NCBI GenBank assembly: GCA_964017125.1
Contig: CAXHKU010000956.1
Coordinates: 27,251-91,250, forward strand
Origin: Flabesymbios commensalis
Lineage: Eukaryota; Annelida; Polychaeta; Terebellida; Flabelligeridae
Length of the DNA: 64,000 nucleotides
Reading direction: 5' to 3'
In this document: positions 34,299 to 46,339 of the stretch, one piece after another
Position numbering within the stretch: position 1 is the stretch's first letter
Layout: each line of letters opens with the position of its first letter
The notes under the pieces: generated by a model
Database searches by the model: none
What the model was told of the DNA's origin: nothing
Seen by the model: the letters and a program-made list of their open reading frames with translations, nothing else
Position numbers and translations under genes: made by a program

Positions 34299-37200
34299 AT
34301 GACTCAGCCACCTCCATGTTACCGGCCGAAGCCGGTAAATCCTGACAAGCCACTAGATGGCAGCATGCACTTCACGTGCATGAAGCACCCTAAGGAGGCG
34401 TTTGAGGTGATGAATATACTGAGACATAACTCTCAGCTGTGTGACATCACGTTACAGGCGGGAGCGGAGACTTTCTGTGCACATAAGGTGGTACTAGCGT
34501 CAGCTAGTCCTTATTTTAAAGCCATGTTTTGTACGAGTGGTATGAGGGAGTCTGACATGATTCACATCCCTTTACAAGGTGTCAAACCTGACATATTGTC
34601 TACTCTCATAGAGTTTGCTTACACATCGGAGATACATGTGAGTGAGATGAACGTCTGCTATCTTCTGCCTGCCGCCACCATGTTCCAAATGTCACACATT
34701 GTAGAGGCCTGCTCTACCTTTCTAGAGCATCAACTTGATGCCAGTAACTGCATCGGGATTGCTGATTTTGCTCTTGCTCACGGGTGTCACGACCTGTACA
34801 GTAAGGCAAGAGATTATGTCTACCAAAACTTTGGTAAAGTGGCTGAACATGAAGAATTCAAACAATTGTCACTGAATCAGTTGCTACAAGTGATAAAGAG
34901 AGATGAACTGAATGTGAAGTGTGAGTCGGAGGTTTATGATGCTGTGCTGCGCTGGGTGAGGCACGATCCTGAACATCGGCAAAATAAACTAGAACATTTA
35001 TTAAGTGCCGTTCGCTGTCACTTTCTCACGCCTTGTTTCTTAGAGGAGCAGTTTAAATACTGTGATCTACTAAAGATGGCGCCGTCCTGTCGTGATTACT
35101 TGTCCCGTATTTGTCAGGATCTCATAACTCACAAACGATGTACTGAGAAACGACGTAATCCCAGCTCACCACCAGTCATCTACACCGTCGGGGGCTACCT
35201 AAGACACTCCCTCAGTAACTGTGAATGTTATAATCCAGAAACTAATGAATGGAATAAATTAGCTAGTCTTCCTATGCCGCGCAGTGGTGTGGCCGCGTGT
35301 GTCGTTCATGGATTACTTTATGTGATAGGGGGTCGTAACAATGCTCCTGACGGTAATAAGGACTCGTCCTCAGTAGATTGTTATGATCCCTTCACCAACA
35401 TGTGGAGAAAGTGTGTTAACATGTCTTTACCGAGGAATAGAGTCGGTGTAGGAACAATTGATGGACAAATCTATGCTGTAGGAGGATCTCACGGAGGAAC
35501 ACACCACAAATCTGTGGAAAAGTTAGTCCCCAACACACAATGAGATGTTTTCATGTGTAGCCTTGCCAACCTAACTTGAGTATTAACCCGCTAAATAAAA
35601 TAATTTAAATTTTCACCCACTTGAAGTTGTGTCTCGCTACCGCGACCCACAACTTCAAGTGGGTGAAAAATACTCATATTTGTTTAATTCGAGACTAAAC
35701 ATTTTCAAATTTTGATGTTTAAGCACACATTTCATTCTTAGTAACTGTGATTTAACCTGGTAATAAAATAGATTAAAAACGGCTATACCCAACAAACAGG
35801 AGGCATTACACCATTTGTTGAGTCATGTTGGGCCTATGTCTTAGAAGGCAGGCCGAAATTTACACAACATTTGTTGCGATGACACGTGTTTGCTGGGTAG
35901 TCGTGCTAAGTGGTGTAAGAGGTAATTAATGGTAGGGTAGACAATAATCTGTGTGACATTACTCATTTGTGACATTATACTGTATGGTATCTGTCTGCTT
36001 TCGAATTATGCCCCAAATTATGTTGTTTTGATTTTATGTTTTATTCAATTGTTATGAGCTAAAAGAAATTCATTGAGCTTAATTTACTGTTTTAGATATG
36101 AGCCCAACACAGATAGCTGGGCAAACGTGAACCCTATGTTTACTAGCCGTATCGGTGTAGGGGTTGCTGTTGTGAACAGGTTACTGTTTGCTGTTGGAGG
36201 TTATGATGGCACTAATCGACTACGCAGTGTAGAGTGTTATCATCCAGAAAAAGAAGAGTGGCAGCAAGTAGCATCGATGACTACAATGAGAAGTGGAGCA
36301 GGTGAGACATTAAAAACCAGTCTCAGTATAGGAATTATTACCGATTTGTCATTGATTTTAAAAAGTATACTTCTTCAGATGGATTGAAAATGTCAAGAGC
36401 CATAGTTCCGTCGCTGGCATGTATTGTAGTGAGCATGGTGAGACAGTGAAATTATATTCATTGTGGTGTCCAATATACACGCAACAAAGAAAATATATCT
36501 CCCCAAGTATTGATATGTGCTCTCAGTACAATACACACATAAAACAAATTATTTATAAAGTGATATTTTGAGTTTTGTATATTTGCTAGAAAGGCACGTA
36601 ACTGTTTTAATTTAGTAACTTAACTTTTTTAAAACAATTCATATGTGTGCGCTCAGGTCATAATTTTAAGTAAATTATTTCAATGACGTACAGAAAAAAT
36701 ATGATGCCAGAATACATATGCCCGAAATGGATATTTAGTGACTACAGGAAGTTTATACAGCCTTATGCGTCATTAAAATGAACATAGTAATGCATGTTAA
36801 TTACATGTTGGTGATACTATACATGATACATGTGTGACGCACCAAATCAGAGATAAAATAACTACTTGTTTAACTATTATAAATAGAAGCAAAAAATACT
36901 CTGGAAAGCATAGAAACCTATACAATATATAGAAGTAGAGTACAGTAGAACCTGCTATGAGCAGCCACCCTTGTGACACAAGAAAAGTGGCTTTTCAAGA
37001 GTGGTGGCTGCTCATAGGAGGTTCATTTGTATACAAAATGTCATTTTGGGGAATGACTAAGTGGCCTCCCATAGGAGGATGGCTGCTCATAAGAGTGGCT
37101 GCTCATAGCAGGTTCTACTGTATGTATAAAACAATAATAATACTAATATTTTGCTCAATTTTTATCTCAAAATTGTATGAAATAAGCAATAAAAAAAATT

Positions 37201-38177
37201 GCTCTGGAAATTAATTTTAATTAAAGTTCTAGCTTTTTCCAGATTTTTTGTACCTAGATAATAATACTATTGTATTTTGTGTATGTTTTCCAGGTGTGGT
37301 ATCATGTGAACAGTATGTGTATGCTGTAGGAGGCTATGATGGCACTAACCAGCTGCACACTGTAGAACGTTATGATGTAGAGACCAACCAGTGGGAAATT
37401 ATATCACCCATGAACCGTCCACGCAGTGCACTCAGTGTCGCTGTGGTCGATTCTAAAATCTATGCGTTAGGTAATTCATCTAATAGACTGGTAGTATATT
37501 TTTTTTTAATTGGATATCCAGCATTGAAAAATGAAGTATATAGTATGTTGTGATTTCAAGTTTAAAAAAAAATATTTTATGAAGTCAGACTGAAGGGAGA
37601 CTGCCCACTATTATGTGTATATTCCAAACAGTACTAGGATAACCCATAACTTTTAAAGATTTTTTATTCAAAATTATCCAATACTGACCATTTCTCTTCA
37701 ATTTATATAATTATCTTTATAGCTTTTGTACTTACTTTCTGGAGCATTAAAATAAAATCTTATTCAGCTATAACAACACTTGACACATTTTACAAGTATT
37801 TGATTCAAAATAATTGAGTGGCAGCAAATTTCTTTTGGCTACCCTCAAACTTGCATCTTACCTAGAGAATTGATATAAAAGTGTTGGGTGTTGTACAAGG
37901 CTGAATTGACATTCACCTTCATTTAGAATGTAATTCAGTAGCAAATGTCTTCTTTTGGAAATTATTGTAATTAAATTAATTCAATGCACAGAATTGAAAA
38001 ACAGTGAATTAAATATAAATGTCTTTTTATGATGCAGGTGGTTATGATGGAAATGATTTCCTGTCAAGTGTAGAATGTTATGATCCTAACAGAGAGGAGT
38101 GGAAAGAAGTGACAACGATGACCTGTGGTCGTAGTGGTCATGGCGTTGCTGTCAGCATGGAACCTTGCCTCAAGTAA
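34299..38177 (+). CDS. KEAP1: Keap1: BTB-BACK-Kelch adaptor of CUL3 ubiquitin ligase
   Basis: Four coding exons: 34299-35521, 36096-36301, 37294-37470 and 38038-38177. All have GT-AG boundaries and the frame is kept; 1746 nt give 581 residues plus TAA. BTB is about residues 33-138, BACK 143-277 and six Kelch blades 291-575. From memory of human KEAP1, alignment is nearly gap-free (offset 33, then 34). The Nrf2-contact residues match: Tyr300, Ser329, Arg346, Asn348, Asn380, Arg381, Arg449 and the last-blade Tyr/Phe. Known family role: dimeric CUL3 adaptor that ubiquitinates the Nrf2/CncC factor in the cytoplasm and is released by electrophiles. Cysteines equivalent to human 273, 288, 297 and 613 are present; those at 151 and 226 are Asn, and the protein stops right after the Cys613 equivalent. 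The start is fixed by an in-frame TAA at 34284-34286. Another KLHL protein is unlikely because the C-terminal MEPC and GGRNN motifs are Keap1-like. Confidence 0.95.
35583..35924. mobile_element. TTAA-family MITE in Keap1 intron 1
   Basis: TTAACCCGCTAAAT at the left; strong hairpin TCACCCACTTGAAGTTGTGT / CCACAACTTCAAGTGGGTGA. After an inserted element at 35788-35897 the sequence resumes GTCGTGCTAAGTGGTG and matches the end of its relatives (ACGACTATAGTCGTGATTAG). Confidence 0.75.
35788..35897. mobile_element. CAGCAAAC-family MITE nested in a TTAA MITE, TA target
   Basis: CCCAACAAACAGGAGGCATT to GACACGTGTTTGCTGGG, 110 bp, flanked by TA at 35786-35787 and 35898-35899. Removing it with one TA restores the GGCTATAGTCGTG of the host repeat. 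This shows a TA target duplication, as in Tc1/mariner elements. Confidence 0.85.
36302..37293 (+). other. Keap1 intron 2
   Basis: Donor GTGAGA at 36302 and acceptor TTTTCCAG ending at 37293; a Gly codon is split after base 1. Contains a palindromic MITE at 36941-37122; the rest is AT-rich with no feature seen. Confidence 0.9.
36941..37122. mobile_element. Palindromic MITE in Keap1 intron 2
   Basis: The 28-bp terminal inverted repeats start TACAGTAGAACCTGCTATGA and end in the complement, with TA at both edges. A second inner pair (GTGGCTGCTCATAGGAGG, CCTCCCATAGGAGGATGGCT) repeats the theme. CAGTAGAACC ends with TA targets fit a pogo/Tigger relative. Confidence 0.75.
37471..38037 (+). other. 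Keap1 intron 3
   Basis: Donor GTAATT at 37471 and acceptor ATGCAG ending at 38037. It also splits a glycine codon of a Kelch GG pair after base 1. AT-rich, no repeat recognised. Confidence 0.9.
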
Positions 38178-38321
38178 TACATACAAACATGACTGTACCA
38201 CTACCAACTCCTCATCACAATGTTCCTCATGTGTCATTATTATAGAAAATATCATGCGTTGATTTGTATTATTTAAAATCATTCAGTTTTGTGAAATTTT
38301 ATTATAGTCAAGGCTGAACTT
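38178..38321 (+). other. Start of Keap1 3' UTR
   Basis: No AATAAA or ATTAAA before the hAT-like element begins. The first such signals on this strand are inside it (ATTAAA 38467, AATAAA 38666). Confidence 0.5.
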
Positions 38322-40099
38322 CAGGGATGGGGTCGATTACAATTGTTTATTAAGATTGTGATTACAGTGGATTTATTTTTTCGATTATGATTACAATTAC
38401 TATTACCTGTCATGAAAATTCTCTATTACAATTGCGATTACAATTGCATGTGATGAATTACTATTGATTAAAATTACTTTCTATTTTTGCAATTATGAGA
38501 TGCGATTACTGAGAAATATTTATTGATAACAGTCATGATTACAGGTCATAATGATGAATATTATCATATGACCCTTTTATTTTAAACTTATATTTTTTGC
38601 ACGAGTAGAATTATAACAAAAGCAGTCGATAAAAATAATTATCGTGATTGATTACTTCAAATGTTAATAAAAGTCGGTAAAAAAATCTAAGAATGTATTG
38701 TAAAATTTCCGAATATATAATTGTGTATATATATTAAAAATCTGAAAAAGGTAAATAATTTGTGTTTGACACGCTGTCATTGCCTTAGAAAATAATGACT
38801 GGAGAAGGTGGTGGGCAACACTAATATCACTAGCAAATAACAGTCAAACCTAATCACTGCAGATAGCTAAGCATTGGGAGGTGTGCTTCTACTGCTACAT
38901 AACAATTAACATTCATACTCATAGAACCCTTTTTTTCTAGGACTTCAATAAAAAAAATCATTCAAAATAAATTGATTGCGGTATTCTAATTGAAATATCA
39001 AGATATTTTATCTATGTTATTTGCGTATTTTAGCTTACAGCTACAAAGTAGATTATGACCTATTATTTATTACAATATTTGTGGTATTTCACCTCTAAGT
39101 ATCAGAATGTGACAATTATCACATATTTATCTACAATAATCTTGTAGATATGATCAAGAAGTATATTTATCTAAAATTAAAACAAATAGTATCTATTCTT
39201 GGCTCTAGAGCATTAAATTGTCTAAAACTGTTGAGTTGGCAGTGTACAATGTAATAACATTGCACACTGTAATAACATTGTTCAAATAATGTGACTGAAA
39301 GTGTTACTCCAAGCGCTCAGGACTATGGAATATAACTGTTGTTTGCTTAACTATGTTTGCTTGATCCTTTGAGTACAGGATTAAATTGCTGCACTCTTGC
39401 TGAGACCAGATTAATTTATGACATCATAGTAATTAGTCCCGAACATATCCAGGACTGGTTTGGGGGGAACAGTTACCTATCCCAGGTTTTACTTTTTGCG
39501 ATGAGGATAAATTCGTGAATTTAAGAATCTCCTGAAATTATTATTATAATAGCTGCTATCTATTATCGAAATTTATAATTCACGGATTCTAGACTCTGTG
39601 AAAAGTCCCAAAAACTACAAATTCCTGAAATTCTAAATACAAGAAAATAACTGGATCTACCGTAAATCCGGGGCTGGTCCTCAAAGGGTTCATAGAACAA
39701 GGTGATATCTACACCTGAGTGTGTGGAAAGTGTTAATATATATGGGTTGTGATGTGTATAATCACAGTACTTACAAACAAGGCGGGAGATAGGGATGAAG
39801 GGAGGCTGGCTGCGCCTCTTGAGTCATGCATGATTAGTCACTTAACTTTATTCAAGGGGTTGGAATACTCAAGGTGGGCATTTAATATTTTTCCGATTAC
39901 GATTATAATTATGATTAGAGCGCCTTTAAAATGTTGATTATGATTGGTATTACAATTAAGCTGATATTTTTTTCTCAATTGCGATGACAATTACACAATT
40001 TTCAAAAATCTGTATATGATTACGATTATGATTACCAGTACAATGCTATTAATTGAAATCGTAATTGGATGATTATGATTACAATCGACCCCAACCCTG
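38322..40099. mobile_element. hAT-like non-autonomous element
   Basis: Inverted ends CAGGGATGGGGTCGATTACA and the complement of CAGGGTTGGGGTCGATTGTA. Both subterminal zones are full of GATTACAATTAC-like repeats (38330-38580 and 39890-40090), a plan common for hAT MITEs. No clear 8-bp duplication at the edges. No transposase. Another MITE is nested at about 39354-39690. Confidence 0.7.
39354..39690. mobile_element. MITE nested in the hAT-like element
   Basis: Left GATCCTTTGAGTACAGGATT and right AATCCGGGGCTGGTCCTCAA-AGGG are imperfect inverted ends. They recall the CCCTTT-type ends, with worn TTAA sites. Confidence 0.45.
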
Positions 40100-41308
40100 G
40101 CCTCAAGAACTATGCATGTACCATTATAAATCTATATATTTAGCTTACAACAAAAATTACAATTAGCCCTTGTGCTGCAGTTTGGTTCTATTTTGCTTGG
40201 TTCTATTTTTCATTGATTAAAAACGCTATTACCAACTTCAAATATTAAAATAATATGTTTATTTAATATGAAAATAGACATTGAGATGTTTGAGGAACAA
40301 ATCATCACAAACAATTTTATCGTTTTGTAATCTGTAGCTAACTCTACCTGCTTTCATTGATAAGTTATTTTTTACTTTCTGTATTTGTGTACACACAAAA
40401 TTTTGCATGAACAAAGTTATATGTGTACAAGGAAAGATCACTTTTTTAAAATTTAGAAATGATTGACAGAGAAAAAATATTCATTTACCAAATGTGAAAA
40501 ATAGGCTGCATTTGAATATTCAAGAGAAAGCCAGATGTTGACAATTGTATTATTTTTTGTAGACATCCATCGTGTGTGAAGACATGCGACTCCTGACAGT
40601 TGACATATATTGATAGGAATATGAACACATGAGAATAGGTGCTACAATGTAGCTGAAACCTGACAAGATCAACTATTAGTGGTCGCTGGTGTTACTTTTA
40701 TGGAACAACTACATGTAAAGATATTTTATAAAATTTTAACATTGTCCACCTTCAATTTAATTAGAAAAAAACATAAAACCATTATCCTCAACACTGATGT
40801 CCATGCATCTTCTGTTTAACTAAGAACTATGATTTCATAATTTTGGGATTGCAATTTAGCTTCTCAAATTATATTAAATTATTTTATGCGAATCTCCAAG
40901 CTTCGAATTAATATATCTACATTAAGCAAAGGCTGTTTATAAAGTCTGTTTCAGTAATTTTAGCAATTGTAATTGTCCCAACATAAAACCACAACAATCT
41001 TACAGTATCAATTGTAATGAGCATCGTTTCGTTTGAAGCCTATTTGAGAACACTCAATATAAGCCTACTGGTACTCATGCACTTGGTAAAATATCTTGAC
41101 ATTGTAGATGTGCAATTGATCAAATAATTATCTTTGTGAGATTATTTGAAGCTGGAAATTGCATGAGAAATACCATTTTTAAATATCTGAAAAATACTTT
41201 TGGACAATTCAAACGGACCAGCAATCAACTATCATGGGATCAAAAAAGCATGACCTAAGCACTCTCCCTGTGGTACTTGTCTGTGACGCTGAACCACCAT
41301 TGAACCTC
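40100..41308. other. Non-coding stretch
   Basis: A worn CCCTTGTGCTGC-type TTAA MITE left end at 40163, otherwise nothing recognised. Confidence 0.35.
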
Positions 41309-41543
41309 TTAACCCTTTCAACGCCGCGACCGTCTTAATATGTCAGAATCTGACGCCTGTAGTCGTATAAAGACGTTCCCTGCACTGCAAGAATTAAAAT
41401 ATTTATAATGGTCATAGACACATAACATAGGTATTCAAAAGAAGCGGAAAAAGCTAACTAAGACATTTATGGTGATTTTAACTTTAAAAATCCCTTTGGT
41501 TTCCATGGTTTATACGCAAATATTTTAGCGTTATAAGGGTTAA
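41309..41543. mobile_element. TTAA MITE, complete (235 bp)
   Basis: TTAACCCTTTCAACGCCGCG faces TAGCGTTATAAGGGTTAA. Contains GTCAGAATCTGACGCC and ATATTTATAATGGTCATAGA, shared with the 21100-21260 fragment. Confidence 0.75.
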
Positions 41544-41820
41544 AGCGCAAAGTTATAGAATTTACATTTTCACCTGTACAATTTGAAGCTTTTCTCTTTC
41601 TATATTTTCTGTTTTGAATGAGAAACGGAAAGGCTAAGAAAAGTTATAGACGCAATTAGCACTTTAACCCTAACAAATTTCAAGTGACTAAAAAGTAGTT
41701 GAATTTGCTCAATTTAAATATATACCAGTCTGGCTAATTTAATAATCTTTTCACATTCAAATTTTCTTGCTTGAAGCACAAAAATAATTGCTGAAAGCGG
41801 TTATAGATGTGATTACAACT

Positions 41821-42070
41821 TTAACCCTTCAACCACCAAATTATTCAATTTGAATTTTCACTCACTTGAAGTTTGTCTCGCTGCCGCTATTCACAACTTC
41901 AAGTGAGTGAAAATTATTCAGATTCGACAAAATGGAGGTCAACTTTTTTCCAATGTTGCTTATTGGTGTCACGTTTTATTTTCAACATGTTTTAAAAGTT
42001 GATTTCAATGTGCTGATAAAAATTTAAAAAAAAAAACTAATATAATGGGTACCGACGGTTTAAGGGTTAA
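41821..42070. mobile_element. TTAA MITE, complete (250 bp)
   Basis: TTAACCCTTCAACCACC faces GACGGTTTAAGGGTTAA. Hairpin: TTCACTCACTTGAAGTTTGT / ACAACTTCAAGTGAGTGAA. Confidence 0.8.
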
Positions 42071-43012
42071 AGTTAAAAACAGACTATGTTGCAATTTTAT
42101 CTGATGCCATGCGATTATTATGTCATGTTGTATTTTGACATAATATAGTTCTATATGGTGAGAGTGGTGAGATGCCATTTTATGATAATTTTTAAATGAC
42201 ATAATTGTTATATTATGTCATTTGGAGGAGAGTATTATTTTGTCGTTAACCAAAGAAAGATTACATTTGTGCCAATGGTGTTTCAATGAAGTTGATGAAA
42301 GTGTTTGTGTAAATGATAATCTACTACTCAATTGTGTTACTCACATTCGCATTATTACATTTTTTGGGTGCTACTCTAATAGAAAGATATGTACAAGCTA
42401 TATAGATTATTTAATTTGTTGGTCTCGCCAAGCATGATTTCATCATCACTCTTTCAAATAAACATTTCTTATGATTTTTGGTTTTATCAGCAAAGAGACA
42501 AGCTCCTGTTTCTAATTTTAAATTGAGCTTCTTTCTGTAATTACACATGGATAAAAGTTGTCTTCTCATAAGGTATGTGACGTCCCCATGGAACATGGTT
42601 TCTCGTGTATTTTAAAGTTTACTTAACTGAACTATGAAAACAGTACAAACAGCCAGCCTGTCCATTCTGTCATTTCCACAATTTATCTAGTGGTAACTGT
42701 TTATAGCATATCTTGCACGTGCACATACCAGTCCACATATGCCCTTTTGTTGATGGATACACTATAGGTTTTAAAACTGTTTTTAATCACAAAATTTTGT
42801 CTGCAAACCATAAAATGATCTCTGAGCTATAGCAGGTTCATTTGGGAAAAGATAAAAATGACAGCAATTCCAGACTCCTGGATGAAATGAAACTGAACAC
42901 GTTGTGTTTTATACTACCTGGTATCTATTCCTATATAATAATGCACTCTACTAAGTCACTAACACATTGGCTAAGTCCTCTCTTTATGTTGCTTAGTGGA
43001 AACCAATTGTCT
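42071..43012. other. Non-coding stretch
   Basis: A small imperfect palindrome (TGACATAATATAG / TATATTATGTCA, about 42130-42220). No gene seen. Confidence 0.35.
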
Positions 43013-43124
43013 CCCCAGCTAACACAACTTGCCGGACCAGTGCTGTTTTAATGATGGGCCAGAATTGCAGACGGTGGGACAACATTAAAACCAGCGCTGG
43101 AGCAATGTGTGGTGCTTGCTGGGG
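43013..43124. mobile_element. CAGCAAAC-family MITE, complete
   Basis: CCCCAGCTAACACAACTTGC to GTGGTGCTTGCTGGGG. GTGCTGTTTTAATGATGGGC faces GGGACAACATTAAAACCAGC. Confidence 0.75.
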
Positions 43125-44270
43125 CTGCTCTACAGACATACTGCTGCTGTATATTAATCATGGCAATCATTTGTAACGTACAGTGCTTATTCATTTGCTC
43201 TCATTAATTTATTGATCTTATTGCTTCACAGATTACTGGATGCTTGTGCACACACACCTATACTTATATAACATTTATCAAATATTAGTTTATATCTAGG
43301 CAATTCAATATTATTTATTAGCATACCCATACTGCGGTTGTACCCTTTAACCAACAATTTTAAAAGTGTCTTTTTATCAAAAATGTCAAAAAAAATTGTC
43401 AATTACATTACTGAAGATAAGAAAATTGCACTTTATGTATTAGTCATTTCTGGTATTTTATTATTAATTTCAAGATAGCAGTGCTGTTCAAAACACATTG
43501 TGGTTGCACAAAAATATTATATTTACAAATGTCAATAAAATAACTTGTTTTTATATGGAAAGTTATTAAGTGTTGAGCTGCCATGCAAACTATTTTGCAG
43601 AAAACTTCAAGTAAGTAAAGTACATGTATTCAGCAGCTAAAGTTTGTTTCCATTTACTTGCACGCTATGATAGTACATGTATCAGTTAAGAGACAAGGCA
43701 GTTATATTGATCCAATGTTGGCTTAATATTGGCTATAGGCTACAACTTTGTGAGAGAAAATAAGTAGCTATTGATATGTGTGCTCTATATAAAAACAAAT
43801 ATCAAGATTTCAAACAATTATCGTTGCCTCTAGTCCACTAAACCACAAAAAAAAGGGGTTTAGTTTATTATCAAGTGGAAATGATGATGTGGATTAGATT
43901 TTCAAATGGGGATCATAAATATATGCCATGTATCATTTATGTACTTTGTTATGTTGTTGTTTCTACTGGTACATTTTTATAAGGTGTATTGTAAATTTAG
44001 TAAACACCCTTTGTCCTTGTACGATGAACATTCCCAATTAATTGTAGTCTATTATCTTTTCATAAATTGAATTTCTTAGGTGAACTTGAAATCAATATTG
44101 TTTCCTAACATGTGTTATTATAATTAGCTGATCAAGTTTAAATATTGACCATAGTTTATTGTGTCTTTATTTTCTCTATGCATGTAATTTATTAAGGTGT
44201 GAACTCAATTCAATCATTGCTTGATTAAATAACTCTCCTTTAAAACATAAATCCGTGAGTTTAATAGTAT
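43125..44270. other. Non-coding stretch
   Basis: AT-rich, nothing recognised. Confidence 0.35.
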
Positions 44271-44360
44271 TTGACCCTTTCACTACTGGAGTGCACTTTT
44301 GTATAATGAATGCCATAGTATTTAGCATACAAAAGTGAGCTCTGGTGTTGAAAGGATTAA
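44271..44360. mobile_element. Compact 90-bp TTAA-type palindrome
   Basis: TTGACCCTTTCACTACTGGA then GTGCACTTTTGTAT, mirrored by ATACAAAAGTGAGC and GAAAGGATTAA. Possibly the minimal form of the family. Confidence 0.6.
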
Positions 44361-44469
44361 AAAAACAATATTACTTCAATTTCTGTGAAAATCAGAACAC
44401 TTTGATCGCCAAGTTTAATAGTTGCAATTTTCACCCACATGAAGTATCTCTCTGTCTCGCTACACAACT

Positions 44470-44720
44470 TTAACCCTTTAATCGCCAAATTATTCAATAT
44501 GAATTTTCACCCTCTTGAAGTTGTGTCTCGCTGACGCGATCCACAACTTCAAGTGAGTGAAAATTATTCAGATTTTACAAAATAGAGGTAAACTCTTTTT
44601 AAATTTTGCTGGTTGATGTCACATTTTATCTTAAACATATTTAAAATGTGGTACTAATAAAATGTGCTAATAAAAAATGAAAACCCGAATATATGCGGCA
44701 CCGGCGGTTAAAGGGTTAAA
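44470..44720. mobile_element. TTAA MITE, complete reference copy (251 bp)
   Basis: TTAA-CCCTTTAATCGCC at the left and GGCGGTTAAAGGG-TTAA at the right. The hairpin CTTGAAGTTGTGTCTCGCTG / CGCGATCCACAACTTCAAG is followed by an A/T-rich filler. TTAA targets and CCC-starting ends fit piggyBac-derived MITEs; no parent transposase is in this window. Confidence 0.85.
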
Positions 44721-44802
44721 GGAGTGAAAATTATGTGGATTTGTCAACTCAGATTGCACATATTTCTATTTTTTCTGATTGACATATCTTAGCCCTTTTA
44801 TC

Positions 44803-45060
44803 TTAGCCCTTTCACCGCTAATCACGACTATAGTCGTTTTTACTCTGTTTTACTAGCCAATGAAATCACTGATATTGGGAATGTAATGTGTGTTTAAACA
44901 TGAAGATTTGTAAATGTTTGGTCTCAAATTAAACAAATCTGAGTGATTTTCAGCCACTTGAAGATTGTGGGTCACGGTAGCGAGACACAACTTCAATTGG
45001 GTTAAAATTTAACTGTTTAATGAAGTTGAAAGTTAGTAGAAATACTTAAATTTGTTAACA
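44803..45060. mobile_element. TTAA-type MITE, right end worn
   Basis: TTAGCCCTTTCACCGCTAAT, ACGACTATAGTCGT, then the hairpin CCACTTGAAGATTGTGGGTC / GAGACACAACTTCAATTGGG. It served as the reference for reading the nested copy in Keap1 intron 1. Confidence 0.65.
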
Positions 45061-45600
45061 CTTAAACCGCTAAATTATTCAATTGCAATTTTCACACACT
45101 TGAAGTTGCGTCTCGCTGACGCAATCCACAACTTCAAGTGAGTAAAAATTATTCAGATTTGAGAAAATGGAGGTCAACTCTTTTCAGATATTCCTGATTG
45201 ATGTCATTTTTTAAACCCTTGTAGCTTTGCTCTGAGCTATTAAATTTATATTCTGAGATTCTCGCTTAATTGAAGTTGTGTATCGCAATGGTGAGTCACA
45301 ACTTAAAGCATCTCAAAATATGTTAAATTAAAGTAACTATAAGTGTGAGGGTTTTGGCCCTTTGAAGAAAGTTTGCATAAGCACAATTTAACAACACAAA
45401 AATATAGCTATAATCGACTTCAGTGCTCAAAGGGTTAATTTAATGTGCATTATATACAATTCTAACTGAGTAACCCTTTAACCACCAAATTATTCAATTG
45501 GAATTTTCACTCACTTAAAGTTATTTCAATTTCAAGTTTTAACTGAAAGCTGGTAAAATCAAAAACCAAATATAATCATGAGCAGCTGTTAAAGGGCTAA
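45057..45600. mobile_element. Cluster of three TTAA-type MITEs
   Basis: A left copy (from 45057, hairpin CACTTGAAGTTGCGTCTCGC / CCACAACTTCAAGTGAG) runs into a second copy. That copy is bounded by TTAA at 45211 and 45435 (CCCTTGTAGCTTTGC ... CAGTGCTCAAAGGG). A third, shortened copy is at about 45470-45600 (TAACCCTTTAACCACC ... GCTGTTAAAGGGCTAA). The middle one may have inserted into the left one, whose right end is not recovered. Confidence 0.6.
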
Positions 45601-46330
45601 TGCTGACTATTATCCCTATAATTCTTTTTGATATGCTAATGGGAAGAATTCAAAACGATTAGGTGTGATTGCTGCACGAAAGGTTAGCTTACTTCCGGTC
45701 TGTTATTTATAAATAGCAGGGGCAAACACTTGACTGATATTCACATCCCATGTAGTACATAGTAAAACTTGACTTTGTACTCGTTTGTTGAATAATAATG
45801 CATTTATCTGACTATTAGGTTGTATTGACATATTATTTTCCTGTACAAGAGATGTGAAATTTTATTTGTATGTTTATGTGTTTATTGCAGCTGATACATG
45901 TTATAATTACATGTATTCCATATCATTAAGTTTGTTATTATTTATGTTAATTTATTGTATTCCTGACAATATAGGCTGTCGTTTATGTCTTTATATTACA
46001 TGTATATACTTTGGAAATATATGTGGGATGAACAGTCTAGTTGAACATTTGATTAAGTATTACTTCTGTGATAAGTGCTGGTCTGCGAACAGGACCTTGT
46101 TTATGTTCACTAGTTTTGTGCTCATCTTATATGTTCAGTTCTGAATAAACAATTCAGCTTGAATAAAATTAATGTTAATTCAATTGTCGTTACGTTGTTC
46201 ATGCCTTAGCTATTTCGTTTGAATCTCACACCCCGGGACACTGGTGCTGCTTCCACAGTTGACATTTTAGTTTTTCATAAAGATAAACTTAGTGAGGACT
46301 GAATAAGTTGTAATGGACCACATACAAATT
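45601..46330. other. Non-coding stretch
   Basis: The 96-codon open frame at 45854-46144 is rich in hydrophobic residues only because of its AT content. I do not call it a gene. Confidence 0.35.
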
Positions 46331-46339
46331 TTAATTTTC

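Larger units (their letters stand above)
35522..36095 (+). other. Keap1 intron 1
   Basis: Donor GTTAGT at 35522 and acceptor TTTAG ending at 36095. The intron splits a Lys codon after its second base. About 340 of 574 bases are a MITE with a second MITE inside it (listed separately). Confidence 0.9.

Noticed and set aside
44470-45600. CCCTTTAACC repeats as telomere-like DNA
   Set aside because: They are the ends of TTAA MITEs and are not in tandem.
45854-46144. 96-codon hydrophobic frame
   Set aside because: Same reason: AT-driven composition, no domain.
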